Positions 32,757 through 41,677 are shown, counted from the first letter of the stretch. The stretch is 64,000 nt of DNA from RGIG9115 sp045648165 (GCA_045648165.1 JAZRNL010000012.1:38335-102334), one strand, 5' to 3'. A program made the numbers and translations. Notes: generated by a model from the sequence alone, not told the origin.

Positions 32757-33611
32757 ATGAAAATAGGTTTTATAGGTGGCGACCTACGACAGCTTACTTT
32801 GATGGATTGCTTTAAAAAAGATGGTCACACTGTTAAGATATACGGATATGATGAAGCTGATAATTCAGTTCAGGATTTAGCTTCCCTTAATGATTGTGAA
32901 GTTCTTGTATTCCCTGTACCGACATGCAGTGGTAATGAAATTTTTGCACCGAAGAGTAAATGTAAGATACATATAAACGATATAGAACTTTGCAACTTCC
33001 GTATTATTTTTTATGCAGGAGGAAATGATTTATTCAATAAGAAGCTTACAGGTTCCGGTGCTTTGTGTATTAATTATCTGAAGGATGATTCCCTTGTGCA
33101 AAAAAATGCAATAGCAACAGCTGAAGGAACTCTTGAAATACTTATAAATGAAACAGCAGAAACTGTGTTCGGAAGTTCCATTCTTGTGACCGGATATGGG
33201 AAAGTAGCTAAAGCTGTTGCTAAAATGCTTTCCTGTCTGGGCGCTTCTGTAACGATTGCTGCAAGGCGTAAGGAAGCTCTTGCTGAGGCGTACTGTGATG
33301 GCCACGATGGCATAAATATAGCTGAACTCAAAAACATTGCAGGCGGATTTGATGTTATTATCAATACTGTTCCATCGCTTGTTATTGACAACTCCGTGCT
33401 TATGAATGTTGATGATGATTGCCTTATAGTTGATCTTGCGTCAAAGCCCGGCGGTGTGGATTTTGTAGCGGCAAAGGATATGAACAAGCGTGTTATATGG
33501 GCTCTTGGGATTCCTGGAAAGGTTGCACCTGTTACTTCGGGTAAGATTATTTATGAAACTTTAAATAGTATTATAAAGGAAAAGGGGGTGTGTGGCAATG
33601 CTTCTGAATAA
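32757..33611 (+). CDS. dpaA: Dipicolinate synthase subunit A
   Basis: A 284-residue subunit (also called SpoVFA) of the enzyme that makes dipicolinic acid, the calcium-binding compound of the spore core. The N-terminal half (IGFIGGDLRQLTLMDCFKKDGHTVKIYGYDEA) and a central Rossmann motif VTGYGKVAKAVAKMLSCLGASVTIAARRKEALAEA are typical, followed by DVIINTVPS and GGVDFVAAKDMNKRVIWALGIPGKVAPVTSG. The ribosome binding site is AAAGGAG. It overlaps dpaB and would be mother-cell expressed, though a sigma K promoter could not be identified with confidence. Confidence 0.94.
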   Translation: MKIGFIGGDLRQLTLMDCFKKDGHTVKIYGYDEADNSVQDLASLNDCEVLVFPVPTCSGNEIFAPKSKCKIHINDIELCNFRIIFYAGGNDLFNKKLTGSGALCINYLKDDSLVQKNAIATAEGTLEILINETAETVFGSSILVTGYGKVAKAVAKMLSCLGASVTIAARRKEALAEAYCDGHDGINIAELKNIAGGFDVIINTVPSLVIDNSVLMNVDDDCLIVDLASKPGGVDFVAAKDMNKRVIWALGIPGKVAPVTSGKIIYETLNSIIKEKGVCGNASE

Positions 33612-34194
33612 CAAAAAAATCGGATACGGAATAACAGGTTCATTTTGCACCTTTAAGAAAATGATAGAGGTTGTAAAAAAGCTTTCGTTGGAGGAAGCTG
33701 AAATTTATCCTGTTATGAGTGAAATATCTTATTCTACTGATACCAGATTCGGCAAGGCAGAGGATTTTAGAAAAATGCTTATGGATATTACGGGAAATGG
33801 TATAATCAAATCTGTAAAAGAGGCAGAGCCAGTGGGTCCTAAAAAGATGTTTGATCTCATGATCGTTGCCCCATGCACGGGTAATACCCTTGCAAAAATT
33901 GCAAACGGAATTACAGACACGTCAGTAACAATGGCAGTTAAAGCGCATATAAGAAACGGAAGACCTGTGTTGCTTGGAGTTTCCACTAATGATGCTCTGG
34001 GTAATTCTGCTCGTAATATAGGAGCGCTGTTAAATTATAAAAACATATACTTTGTGCCTTTTGAACAGGATGATTATTTAGGCAAACCAAATTCTCTTGT
34101 GGCAAGCTTTGATGAGATAATACCTGCTGCAGAAGCTGCACTCGATGGTATACAACTCCAGCCTTTGCTTTTAAGACGTGCGGTTGAGTCCTGA
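33598..34194 (+). CDS. dpaB: Dipicolinate synthase subunit B (flavoprotein)
   Basis: A 198-residue flavoprotein (SpoVFB) with the fold of FMN-binding decarboxylases: KKIGYGITGSFCTFKKMIEVVKKL, IVAPCTGNTLAKIANGITDTSVTMAVKAHIRNGRPVLLGVSTNDALGNSARNIG. Together with DpaA it converts dihydrodipicolinate to dipicolinate. The ATG at 33598 lies 14 bases before the dpaA stop; a GTG at 33592 is an alternative two codons earlier. A hairpin follows. Confidence 0.94.
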   Translation: MLLNNKKIGYGITGSFCTFKKMIEVVKKLSLEEAEIYPVMSEISYSTDTRFGKAEDFRKMLMDITGNGIIKSVKEAEPVGPKKMFDLMIVAPCTGNTLAKIANGITDTSVTMAVKAHIRNGRPVLLGVSTNDALGNSARNIGALLNYKNIYFVPFEQDDYLGKPNSLVASFDEIIPAAEAALDGIQLQPLLLRRAVES

Positions 34195-34214
34195 AAGCGG
34201 GTTGTTAATATAAA

Positions 34215-34240
34215 AGGGCTGTTGCTAATGCAACAGCCCT
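34215..34240. terminator. Hairpin between dpaB and the convergent arg operon
   Basis: A perfect 11-base-pair stem (AGGGCTGTTGC at 34215-34225 with GCAACAGCCCT at 34230-34240) and 4-base loop. In the leftward direction it is followed by TTTTATATT, so it mainly ends the argD-argF-GNAT transcript. Rightward the T run is absent. Confidence 0.8.
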
Positions 34241-34247
34241 GCTTGTG

Positions 34248-34727
34248 TTAAACATATTCTTTTTTCAGACACGCTCTTACGTAACCCTTTGTCTTATCAG
34301 TGGAGTCGATGTAGAAGCCTCTGCCGTAGTAAAATCTTACTAAAGACGTTATTTTTGCGCCGGTGTGAAGAGTTATTTCTTTAATTCCTTTGTCTATCAT
34401 AATTTTGTCCACAAGGTTCATAATAGATTTTCCTATACCGTTGTTCTGACTGGTTGTTCTTACTGCAAAACGGCTGAGATATGCAGTGTTGTCTTCAAGT
34501 ATTTCAAGACGTACACAACCCACTGGAGTTTCATCCGCTAAGGCGATAAGCACTATTTTGTTTTTCAGATCCTCCAAAATATCCTGGGGAGTTTCGTTAA
34601 GTGCGGGTGTGTCGGGAATGCCTGCAAGCTTTATGTAGGATTGAAATGCTTCTTTTGTAATGTCTATTATTGCATAAACATCATTTTCGTTTGCAAGCCT
34701 TACTTCAAATAGTGATTTGAAATTCAT
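34248..34727 (-). CDS. GNAT-family N-acetyltransferase
   Basis: A 159-residue acetyltransferase: FEVRLANENDVYAIIDITKEAF at the N-terminus, GCVRLEI, LSRFAVRTTSQNNGIGKSIMNLVDK with the acetyl-CoA loop (Q-x-x-G-x-G) and ARFYYGRGF-like RFYYGRGFYID. The frame is open further upstream into argF, but ATG 34727 gives a normal GNAT start, with AAGGAG twelve bases before it. It follows argF by 16 bases, so it is probably in the arg transcript. It could act on an amino acid, but it is not close to ArgA by motif and its substrate is unknown. Confidence 0.8.
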   Translation of the reverse strand: MNFKSLFEVRLANENDVYAIIDITKEAFQSYIKLAGIPDTPALNETPQDILEDLKNKIVLIALADETPVGCVRLEILEDNTAYLSRFAVRTTSQNNGIGKSIMNLVDKIMIDKGIKEITLHTGAKITSLVRFYYGRGFYIDSTDKTKGYVRACLKKEYV

Positions 34728-34743
34728 ATGTTTTGTTCGCTCC

Positions 34744-35661
34744 TTAACCCATAAGTGTTGCAAGTATTGCCTTTTGTGCGTGCAGTCTGTTCTCTGCTTC
34801 GTCAAAAATAACTGACTGAGGCCCGTCAATTACTTCGTCAGCAACCTCGTATCCTCTGTATGCAGGGAGGCAATGCATAAATATTGCGTCCGAGTTTGCG
34901 TGCTTCATAAGCTCATTGTTTACGCAGTATCCCGCAAAATCTTTTATTCGTTGTTCTTTTTCTGATTCCATTCCCATGCTCACCCAGGTGTCGGTGTACA
35001 CTACGTCGGCGCCTGACACAGCTTCAACCGGATCGTTTGTAAGTGTAAGAATTTTTCCGCTTGTCTTAAAGTCTGATTTTGCGGTTTCAATTACTTCGAT
35101 ATCACACTGATATGCGTCAGGAGTTGCAATAGTGCAGTTCATTCCTGCTTTCGCGGCTCCGTACATAATAGAATGAGCCATGTTGTTGCCATCGCCTACA
35201 TAGGCAATTTTAAGTCCTTCTAATTTGCCTTTGTGTTCATACGTTGTAAGAAGGTCGGCAAGCACTTGGCAAGGGTGCAAAAGATCTGTTAGAGCGTTTA
35301 TGATAGGTATTTCTGCATGTTCTGCAAGGTCAAGAACATCCTGATGGGAATATGTGCGAATCATTATACCGTCAAGATATCTTTCCATAACTTTAGCGGT
35401 ATCATATATTGTTTCTCCTCTGCCCAACTGAATGTCGTTGCTTGATAAAAATAGCGGATAACCTCCAAGCTGAGTCATACCAACTTCAAAAGAAATTCTT
35501 GTTCTTGTTGATGACTTTGTAAAAATCATACCAAGAGTTTTTCCTTTTAGTATGGGGTGGGGGATACCTTGCTTTTGCTCTGCTTTAAGCTTGATTGCAA
35601 GCTTTAGTAGGTTCTGAAGTTCCTCCTTTGTTATGTCGTGAAGGCTTATAAAATCTTTCAT
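34744..35661 (-). CDS. argF: Ornithine carbamoyltransferase
   Basis: A 305-residue arginine biosynthesis enzyme that joins ornithine and carbamoyl phosphate to citrulline. The carbamoyl-phosphate loop STRTRISFEVGMTQLGG is at about residues 53-69, with HPCQVLADLLT, VYTDTWVSMGMESE (SMG loop region) and FMHCLPAYRGYEV all present. Length is normal. The ATG lies one base after the argD stop, so the two are coupled. Confidence 0.95.
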   Translation of the reverse strand: MKDFISLHDITKEELQNLLKLAIKLKAEQKQGIPHPILKGKTLGMIFTKSSTRTRISFEVGMTQLGGYPLFLSSNDIQLGRGETIYDTAKVMERYLDGIMIRTYSHQDVLDLAEHAEIPIINALTDLLHPCQVLADLLTTYEHKGKLEGLKIAYVGDGNNMAHSIMYGAAKAGMNCTIATPDAYQCDIEVIETAKSDFKTSGKILTLTNDPVEAVSGADVVYTDTWVSMGMESEKEQRIKDFAGYCVNNELMKHANSDAIFMHCLPAYRGYEVADEVIDGPQSVIFDEAENRLHAQKAILATLMG

Positions 35662-35662
35662 A

Positions 35663-36856
35663 TCAGTTAATTCCTTTCAATATAGTGTCTAATGTGTTTA
35701 CAAAATAGTCGATATCGCTTTCGCAGATAGTTAGTGGTGGTGCTATGCGGATTGTGGAGTAGCAAAGACTTGTCAGAATTTTGTTTTCAAAGAGTTTATT
35801 AAAAACTTCTTTTGATATTTCTTTTTTAATCTCTGTTCCGATGAGTAGACCGTAGCCTCTTATGTCGGAAATTTTATCCGGGTGCTTGTCCTTTAGTTTT
35901 GAAAGCTTATCTTTGAATAGTTTTCCCATAGCTTCAGAGTTTTCGATAAGGTTTTCCTTTTCATAAATGTCAAGCACAGCATTGCCTGCGGCAGTTGCTA
36001 AAGGATTTCCTCCGAAGGTTGAACCGTGGTCGCCCGGCTCGAATGCCGATGCAACAAAATCTTTTGCAAGAACTGCGCCGATGGGAACTCCGCCGCCTAA
36101 TGCTTTTGCACTTGTCATTATATCCGGTTCTACGCCAAACAGTTCATATGCAAAAAGCTTTCCGCATCTTCCCATACCTGTCTGAACTTCATCGAAGATG
36201 AGCAGAATTTCATTTTTATCGCAAAGCTTACGTACTGCTTTGAGATAATCTATATCCATAGGGTGAACACCGCTTTCGCCTTGTATCGGCTCAAGTAAAA
36301 TAGCAGCGGTTTTATCGTTAATGGCAGTTTTCAGAGCTTCTATATTGTTTGCTTCAACCTGTACAAACCCGGGAGTGAGAGGCCTGTAGGGTTTCTGGTA
36401 TTTTTCCTGACCGGTTGCGGCAACTGTTGCAAGGGTTCTTCCATGGAATGAATGGTCTAAGGAGATTATTTCAAATTTTGGAGAATTCTTTTTATAGAAG
36501 TAGATTTTGGCGAGCTTGAACGCTCCTTCGTTTGCTTCTGCTCCGGAATTTGCAAAAAACACCTTGTCCATACAAGTTTTTTGTGTGAGCCTTTTTGCAA
36601 GTGTTGTTTGTGATTCTATGTAGTAAAGGTTTGATACGTGTATAAGTTTTGAAACTTGCTCTTGAAGCTTCTCCACAAAGTAAGGATGACAATGACCTGT
36701 TGCATTTACTGCAATTCCGCCGAGAAAATCATAGTATTCTTCGTTATCAGTGGATATAAGCTTTATGCCTTTTCCTTCTTTGAAGCAAACGGGAAGTCTG
36801 TTGCCAAAAGTGTTCATATATACGTCTTTATCCGTATCCTTGATGAGATTTAGCAT
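35663..36856 (-). CDS. argD: Acetylornithine aminotransferase
   Basis: A 397-residue class III PLP aminotransferase that makes N-acetylornithine from the semialdehyde. Motifs include DFLGGIAVNATGHCHP, FANSGAEANEGAFKLAK (PLP phosphate region), LIFDEVQTGMGRCGKLFAYE and TSAKALGGGVPIGAVL with the Schiff-base lysine. It begins the argD-argF-GNAT unit. argC, argJ and argB, which usually accompany argD and argF, are absent from this window. Confidence 0.93.
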   Translation of the reverse strand: MLNLIKDTDKDVYMNTFGNRLPVCFKEGKGIKLISTDNEEYYDFLGGIAVNATGHCHPYFVEKLQEQVSKLIHVSNLYYIESQTTLAKRLTQKTCMDKVFFANSGAEANEGAFKLAKIYFYKKNSPKFEIISLDHSFHGRTLATVAATGQEKYQKPYRPLTPGFVQVEANNIEALKTAINDKTAAILLEPIQGESGVHPMDIDYLKAVRKLCDKNEILLIFDEVQTGMGRCGKLFAYELFGVEPDIMTSAKALGGGVPIGAVLAKDFVASAFEPGDHGSTFGGNPLATAAGNAVLDIYEKENLIENSEAMGKLFKDKLSKLKDKHPDKISDIRGYGLLIGTEIKKEISKEVFNKLFENKILTSLCYSTIRIAPPLTICESDIDYFVNTLDTILKGIN

Positions 36857-36890
36857 GGCAATAATCCTTTTCTTTGAAAATATATTAATA

Positions 36891-36919
36891 ATTATACATT
36901 AAAATTCATAAAAATACAA
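36891..36919 (-). promoter_or_regulatory. Promoter of argD with possible ArgR site
   Basis: On the minus strand TTGTAT (36919-36914), a 17-base spacer and TATAAT (36896-36891). The spacer carries TGAATTTTAATGTA, which partly resembles an ArgR box (TGAAT-N4-ATTCA), so arginine repression is possible but not certain. Confidence 0.55.
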
Positions 36920-36948
36920 GATTTAAATGTAACAAAAATATTTATTAC

Positions 36949-37800
36949 TTATTTTGAGTTGTCGTTTAAAATCGACAAATTACGTTCGATTACGGCTTTT
37001 CCACGCCATGAAAAAGCGCGTTCTTTATATTTTTTGCGAAATTGACTGTTGGATAAATATTCATTTTTTATACATAAAATTAAATCTTCGTTGAAATCAG
37101 GGAGAGAGGAAATTGCTTTGTCTTTGTTCATAGGGCAAACCCTTTGGCAAATATCGCAACCCCAGGCGGATTTACCTTTTTTTATAAGCTCTGTTTCTTC
37201 TGCGTTCAGGTCTCCTTTCTTCTGGGTTATGTATGAAATGCATTTATCCTTGCAAAAACTGTTTTCATTAAGTGCTTTCCCGGGACAGCTCGTTATGCAC
37301 TTTCCGCACTTCATACATTCTCCGGGTGTGCTCTCTGAAGAAGTTAAATAACAATCAGTTATAATATATCCAATAAATGTATATGAGCCGTATTTTTCGT
37401 TTATAAGAAAACCGTTGTTACCTATAAACCCAAGACCTGCTTTTTGAGCAAGTCTTCGTTCTGATAAAGGCCCCACATCAGCAAAGCTGACAGATTTATA
37501 TCCTGAATCCGTCAGCTTTGCTGATATTTTTTTACTTATTTCTGCGCATACCTTATGATAATCTTTGCCAGTTGCATATAGCGATATATTATAAGGTTGC
37601 GCTCCACTGTTGTAGGGGAGAAGAAAAACTATTATACTTTTTGCGCCTGCCAGAATTTCGTCTAAAGTTGATATGTTCTTTTTCCAACTGAAATCTTGAA
37701 CGTTGCGGCTTATAAGTGTGTTTCCTGCCTCGGCAGAAACCGTTCCTGTTTCTGTTATCCCCATGCTCTTAAAGAGCTCTTTTATTTCATAATCAATCAT
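36949..37800 (-). CDS. queG: Epoxyqueuosine reductase-like protein (QueG, short form)
   Basis: A 283-residue cobalamin-dependent iron-sulfur protein that reduces epoxyqueuosine in tRNA. The catalytic-region motif FADVGPLSERRLAQKAGLGFIGNNG is present, and two [4Fe-4S] clusters are formed by CMKCGKCITSCPGKAL and CDICQRVCPM. It ends with FSWRGKAVIERN and lacks the C-terminal HEAT-like repeats of long QueG proteins, as is usual in Clostridia. The start ATG overlaps the stop of the upstream lipoprotein gene (ATGA). Confidence 0.87.
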   Translation of the reverse strand: MIDYEIKELFKSMGITETGTVSAEAGNTLISRNVQDFSWKKNISTLDEILAGAKSIIVFLLPYNSGAQPYNISLYATGKDYHKVCAEISKKISAKLTDSGYKSVSFADVGPLSERRLAQKAGLGFIGNNGFLINEKYGSYTFIGYIITDCYLTSSESTPGECMKCGKCITSCPGKALNENSFCKDKCISYITQKKGDLNAEETELIKKGKSAWGCDICQRVCPMNKDKAISSLPDFNEDLILCIKNEYLSNSQFRKKYKERAFSWRGKAVIERNLSILNDNSK

Positions 37801-38342
37801 CTGTATTTAGGTACTGAGGTAAAAATAAGATTAACATCTGTATTTTTCATCTCGTTCATATCAGGCTCTTTTGTTTCGTAAAGTTTTCCGTTTTCAAAAG
37901 TGAAAGCTTTGGTGTAGTTTGCGGCGGTTGAAATGTTTCTGAGAAGTATGAATTTTTTTAAATCTACTTCCACAATATCAAAGTATATGCTTCCGTTTGA
38001 AACCTCTGTGTCGTAAAGCGTAAATATATCCCCTGTGTCTGATGTGATTTCCAATACCCATCTTGCGTGGTCATCCCATACAAAACGCCCATTTTCTTTT
38101 GTAGCGGAAGTATAGAGTGTAACAGTTTCAAAAGTTTGGTCAGAAATCAGACTGCAATCAACTGATGAAACAGGTGTTAGCCCGTCCGAAACCAATTCAG
38201 TTACTGCCGGGATTTCCGTCTTTTCAACAATCTGAGGCGTTTCCGTCGGTGCTTCTGTAGTGGAGGGGGAGGGTGTTGGCGCCGGAACATTACCGCATGC
38301 GGTAATGAGCAGTATAAGTGTTAGAATAAATAACTTTTTCAT
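37797..38342 (-). CDS. Lipoprotein of unknown function
   Basis: A 181-residue exported lipoprotein. The signal peptide KKLFILTLILLITACGN ends in lipobox LITAC. A low-complexity Pro/Thr/Ser linker (VPAPTPSPSTTEAPTETP) follows, then a globular region rich in beta strands (VTLYTSATKENGRFVWDDHARWVLEITSDTGDIFTLYDTEV). No family is recognised. The ATG at 38342 has AAAGGA upstream; a frame extension to 38360 has no ribosome binding site. It lies between yigZ (14-base gap) and queG (4-base overlap) and is probably cotranscribed with hflX. Confidence 0.75.
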   Translation of the reverse strand: MKKLFILTLILLITACGNVPAPTPSPSTTEAPTETPQIVEKTEIPAVTELVSDGLTPVSSVDCSLISDQTFETVTLYTSATKENGRFVWDDHARWVLEITSDTGDIFTLYDTEVSNGSIYFDIVEVDLKKFILLRNISTAANYTKAFTFENGKLYETKEPDMNEMKNTDVNLIFTSVPKYR

Positions 38343-38356
38343 AAAAAAACATCCTT

Positions 38357-38995
38357 TCATTCAGGAGGCAGGTCAGTGTAGCAGGTATCAATTACTGATA
38401 TTTCCGAACTGCCGCATGTAATTTCCGTAAAATCCTTTACAAGCTTATCAGTATCTCCTATTTTGCATATAATAACGTATGTTACATTTTCATCGTAAAA
38501 AGTGTCTTCAAGTATGTATCCGCTTTTTGAAATTTCGTGAGTGAGCTTGCCTGACAGTGTGTAGTCTGCTTTTATATATACTCTGTTGCATAGAGCGCGT
38601 GTTATAATTCCGCCGGCTTCGAGCCCTGATGCGGCGCTTGCTCCGTAAGCGTGTACCAGACCGCCTGTCCCGAGAAGTGTGCCACCAAAATACCGGGTTA
38701 CTACTACAAGCACGTCTACAAGGCCTTCTTTTCGTATGGTATCCAGTATAGGCATTCCGGCGGTGCCGGAGGGTTCACCGTCGTCGGAGTAGCGGAAAAT
38801 GTTGTTTTCATCGATTACGTAGGCATAAACGTTGTGGGTGGCATCAGAAAACTCTTTTTTTACCGCTGTTAGCTTTTCTATGGCTTCAGTTTCTGATGAT
38901 ACAGGGAAAACCGAGGCAATGAATTTTGATTTCTTTTCTACAATAACTGTTCTTGCTTCATTTTTAACAGTTTTGTATTCTGCTTTAAGTGACAT
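38357..38995 (-). CDS. yigZ: YigZ/IMPACT family protein
   Basis: A 212-residue protein of the UPF0029/IMPACT family: EKKSKFIASVFPVSSETEAIEKLTAVKKEFSDATHNVYAYVI, then FRYSDDGEPSGTAGMPIL and VVVTRYFGGTLLGTGGLVHAYGASA, followed by a C-terminal DUF1949-like domain. The family is linked to translation control in eukaryotes (IMPACT), but the bacterial function is unclear. A TTG at 39007 is an alternative start; the ATG at 38995 lacks an ideal spacing from AAGGA. It follows hflX by 15 bases. Confidence 0.88.
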   Translation of the reverse strand: MSLKAEYKTVKNEARTVIVEKKSKFIASVFPVSSETEAIEKLTAVKKEFSDATHNVYAYVIDENNIFRYSDDGEPSGTAGMPILDTIRKEGLVDVLVVVTRYFGGTLLGTGGLVHAYGASAASGLEAGGIITRALCNRVYIKADYTLSGKLTHEISKSGYILEDTFYDENVTYVIICKIGDTDKLVKDFTEITCGSSEISVIDTCYTDLPPE

Positions 38996-39010
38996 ATGGT
39001 TTACCAATCC

Positions 39011-40264
39011 TTAAATAATATAATCCTGAAGCTTTACGCGGCTTTCATCGTCCAGAAGTACGGTGAGTTCTGTACCCTCAGCAGTATAAGTTTCGGATAA
39101 AACTTTCTGGTTGCTATGAACGGTGTTCAAAACTCCACCGCTTGAATAGGGAATAAGCATGGTGTATTCCTTTTTTTTGCCCGGCGCTTCTTCTGCCAGT
39201 GCATTTATAAGTTCATCAATTCCTGTTTTGTGCTTTGCGGAAATGCAAACGTTTCTTTCATAATGGCAAAGCCCTGCGGTGTCGGAACAAAGGTCAGACT
39301 TGTTGTATACCCCGATAATAGGCTTGTTCATTGCTCCGATAGATGACAAAACCTCTTTTGTTACGGTAATCTGGTCGTCCATGCTCTCACTTGACGAATC
39401 GATAACGTGAAGCAGAACATCTGCAACCACTGCTTCTTCCAGGGTAGATTTAAAGGCCTCAACCAGATGATGTGGGAGCTTTCGTATAAATCCCACAGTA
39501 TCAACCAGCAGGATTTTTCTGTTGTCGGGAAGTGTAATAGCCCTTGATGTGGGGTCAAGAGTTGCAAAAAGCTTGTTCTCGGCAAAAACATCGGCATCTG
39601 TTAAAGTGTTAAGAAGTGTAGACTTTCCTGCATTTGTGTATCCAACCAATGCGGCGGTTATAACGCCGTCTTTTTTTCTTCTTGCACGTATAAGCTCTCT
39701 GTGCTTTTTAAGTTCGGAAATGTCTTCTTCAAGGGCGTGTATTCTGCGGTTTATATGGCGTCGGTCAGTTTCAAGTCTTGTTTCACCGGGGCCTCTTGTT
39801 CCAATGCCGGCACCGGTACGGCTCATTGCAGTACCCATTCCGCGAAGGCGGGGTAGTGTATATTTTAGCTGTGCAAGCTCCACCTGAAGCTTTCCTTCGC
39901 CGCTTCTTGCCCTCATTGCAAAAATATCCAGTATAAGCATTGAACGGTCAAGGACTTTGACTCCAACATAATCTGTTATATTTTTAAGCTGAATTGGTGA
40001 TAGCTCGTTATCGAAAACCACAACATCGGCTTCCAGAGCCTCAACTGCAAGTTTAAGCTCTTCCAGTTTTCCGCTTCCAAGGTATGTTCCGGTTTCTATT
40101 TCAGCTTTGTTTTGTATTATTATTCCAACAACCTCGCCGCCTGCAGTTTTAACAAGCTCTTCAAGCTCTTCAACAGATTCGTCAGTAGTGTCTGCCAAAA
40201 AGTCTGCGCAGCCTGTATGCACTCCGGCAAGAATAATTTTCTCTTTTTTATCTTTAAGCTCCAA
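39011..40264 (-). CDS. hflX: GTPase HflX
   Basis: A 417-residue ribosome-associated GTPase implicated in splitting stalled or heat-damaged ribosomes. The N-terminal HflX domain contains GTYLGSGKLEELK and VVFDNELSPIQLKNI, then a helical linker (GPGETRLETDRRHINRRIHALEEDISELKKHRE). The GTPase domain has G1 GYTNAGKSTLLN, G3 DTVGFIRKLPHHLVEAF and G4 NKSD. The start is a TTG six bases after GGAGGTGA. It leads the minus-strand hflX-yigZ-lipoprotein-queG run. Confidence 0.94.
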   Translation of the reverse strand: MELKDKKEKIILAGVHTGCADFLADTTDESVEELEELVKTAGGEVVGIIIQNKAEIETGTYLGSGKLEELKLAVEALEADVVVFDNELSPIQLKNITDYVGVKVLDRSMLILDIFAMRARSGEGKLQVELAQLKYTLPRLRGMGTAMSRTGAGIGTRGPGETRLETDRRHINRRIHALEEDISELKKHRELIRARRKKDGVITAALVGYTNAGKSTLLNTLTDADVFAENKLFATLDPTSRAITLPDNRKILLVDTVGFIRKLPHHLVEAFKSTLEEAVVADVLLHVIDSSSESMDDQITVTKEVLSSIGAMNKPIIGVYNKSDLCSDTAGLCHYERNVCISAKHKTGIDELINALAEEAPGKKKEYTMLIPYSSGGVLNTVHSNQKVLSETYTAEGTELTVLLDDESRVKLQDYII

Positions 40265-40500
40265 ATAAAGTCACCTCCGGGTAAATATATTATATCAGGT
40301 TTTTAATTGTTCGTATACACAAATACAAAAAATTATGTAATTTTAACAAATTGTTTTCAGTATGTTAATTTATAAGCATAAATTATTGTTATGAAGGTTG
40401 ATTTTTTAGTTTGTTTGTGTTAGAATGAATTTAATTCGGTATTGCAAAACTCATCTGAAAAACGATGGCATAAAAATTAGAAAAGCCAGCATGAAAGCTT

Positions 40501-40584
40501 GCAAATTTGTTTGATAATAAATGCATCCGATAAAACACAATATGTTGCATTTATTATCAACATAAGCTGCCTATATCTATTTAT
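40501..40584 (-). repeat. Hairpin-forming dispersed repeat, copy C (reverse orientation)
   Basis: In the 384-base gap (40265-40648) between divergent hflX and the HD-domain gene. A perfect 15-base-pair stem (40511-40525 with 40546-40560) flanks a 20-base loop. Read on the minus strand, it aligns along its length with copies A and B at 21.6 kb: shared blocks ATAGATATAGG, TTATGTTG, TATTGTG, TTTAT and GGATGC appear in the same order and spacing. The rest of the gap shows only a TATAAT at 40598-40603 before the next gene. Confidence 0.65.
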
Positions 40585-40648
40585 TTTAAGCTTATGTTAT
40601 AATAACTGATTTTAGTGTTTAAATTAAAATAACCGGGGAGGTGAAGCT

Positions 40649-41554
40649 ATGCTGGATTCAAAAATATTTTGTGAAAATCCTGTTCTTATGCTTGATGCTA
40701 TTTTTTCTGTAGCAGATCGCGGCGGAACTATGCCGGAAGCTGTAAAGGCAGGGATATTGGAAAGTTCAGCAAATATAAAATATGCTTCCCGTGAAAATGT
40801 CCGTGACGGTATTGAAAAAATAATTATGACCGGAAATGCGGATATGGGTATAAAGCTGATGTTTGAGTGCGGATTGCTTAAGTATATACTTCCTCAGCTT
40901 GACAGATGCTTTTATGAGCCTCAGCGAAATAAGTACCATATATACAATGTAGGGGAGCATATCGTTAAAGCAGTTGTATCTGCTCCTCCGGTGCCTGTGG
41001 TGCGTTGGGCGGCATTATTTCACGATATAGGTAAGCCTCTTTGTTCTTCCTGTGACGCTTCAGGCATAATTCATTTTTACGGGCATCATATCGAAAGTGT
41101 AAAAATTGCAAACGACGTGTGTCATAAATTTTCTTTCGATCCTGAAATAATACGCGAAATATGTACTCTTGTGGAATATCATGATGTTCATTTTGAAGCT
41201 ACTGAAAAGGGCGTAAAGAGAGCACTTTGCAGAATGGGAGAGCAGCTTTTTGTAAGGCTTCTTTATCTTCAGGAGGCGGATGCTAAAGCAAAATCTCCCA
41301 AGTACTATAATGATAAAAAAGCAACTATAGAAAAGCTTCACGAAATACGTGCCCGTGTTATAAGCAAAGGTGAGCCCTACAGGTATTCGGATATGGCTAT
41401 AGGGAAAAGAGACCTTATAAAGATGAAATACCGGGCAGAGCGCCAGATGAGGGACGTAATGAAAATACTCTTTGATGAAATAATTGAAAATCCTTCTCTC
41501 AATAATCGGGAGTATCTTTTAAAGAGGGCGCAAGCCCTTAAAATTAAACGTTGA
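40649..41554 (+). CDS. HD-domain protein similar to the C-terminal part of CCA-adding enzyme, no nucleotidyltransferase head
   Basis: A 301-residue protein after GGGAGGTG. It starts at the point where CCA-adding enzymes and poly(A) polymerases pass from the nucleotidyltransferase head to the neck: FCENPVLMLDAIFSVADRGG (compare F.EDPLR.LRA), then MFECGLLKYILPQLDRC, HIYNVGEHIVKAV and an HD domain RWAALFHDIGKP (His-Asp near residue 125) followed by HFYGHHIESVKIANDV. The head with GGxVRD and DxD is absent, and nothing upstream resembles it. It may be a stand-alone phosphohydrolase. The stop overlaps the hydG promoter. Confidence 0.75.
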   Translation: MLDSKIFCENPVLMLDAIFSVADRGGTMPEAVKAGILESSANIKYASRENVRDGIEKIIMTGNADMGIKLMFECGLLKYILPQLDRCFYEPQRNKYHIYNVGEHIVKAVVSAPPVPVVRWAALFHDIGKPLCSSCDASGIIHFYGHHIESVKIANDVCHKFSFDPEIIREICTLVEYHDVHFEATEKGVKRALCRMGEQLFVRLLYLQEADAKAKSPKYYNDKKATIEKLHEIRARVISKGEPYRYSDMAIGKRDLIKMKYRAERQMRDVMKILFDEIIENPSLNNREYLLKRAQALKIKR

Positions 41555-41579
41555 CAAAAATGAATATGTAATGTATAAT
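41551..41579 (+). promoter_or_regulatory. Promoter of hydG-hydF
   Basis: TTGACA at 41551-41556 (overlapping the previous stop codon), a 17-base spacer and TATAAT at 41574-41579. Transcription would start near 41586, leaving a leader of about 113 bases before hydG. Confidence 0.88.
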
Positions 41580-41616
41580 AAATACAGAATCTGACATCAA
41601 AGATATCTGAGGTGAA

Positions 41617-41677
41617 AGATGCACAGTTATTTTGTTTTCTTTGTATGCATCTGTTCTCGCGGGCAGATGCATTATTT
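41617..41677 (+). promoter_or_regulatory. hydG leader with mutually exclusive hairpins
   Basis: ATGCATCTG (41645-41653) pairs with CAGATGCAT (41664-41672), followed by TATTTTTATTT, which looks like an intrinsic terminator 25 bases before the hydG ATG. TGCATCT (41646-41652) can instead pair with AGATGCA (41617-41623), which would prevent it. A possible 33-codon upstream frame (41619-41720, GAGGTG before its ATG) runs through both and ends inside hydG in another frame. Confidence 0.5.
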
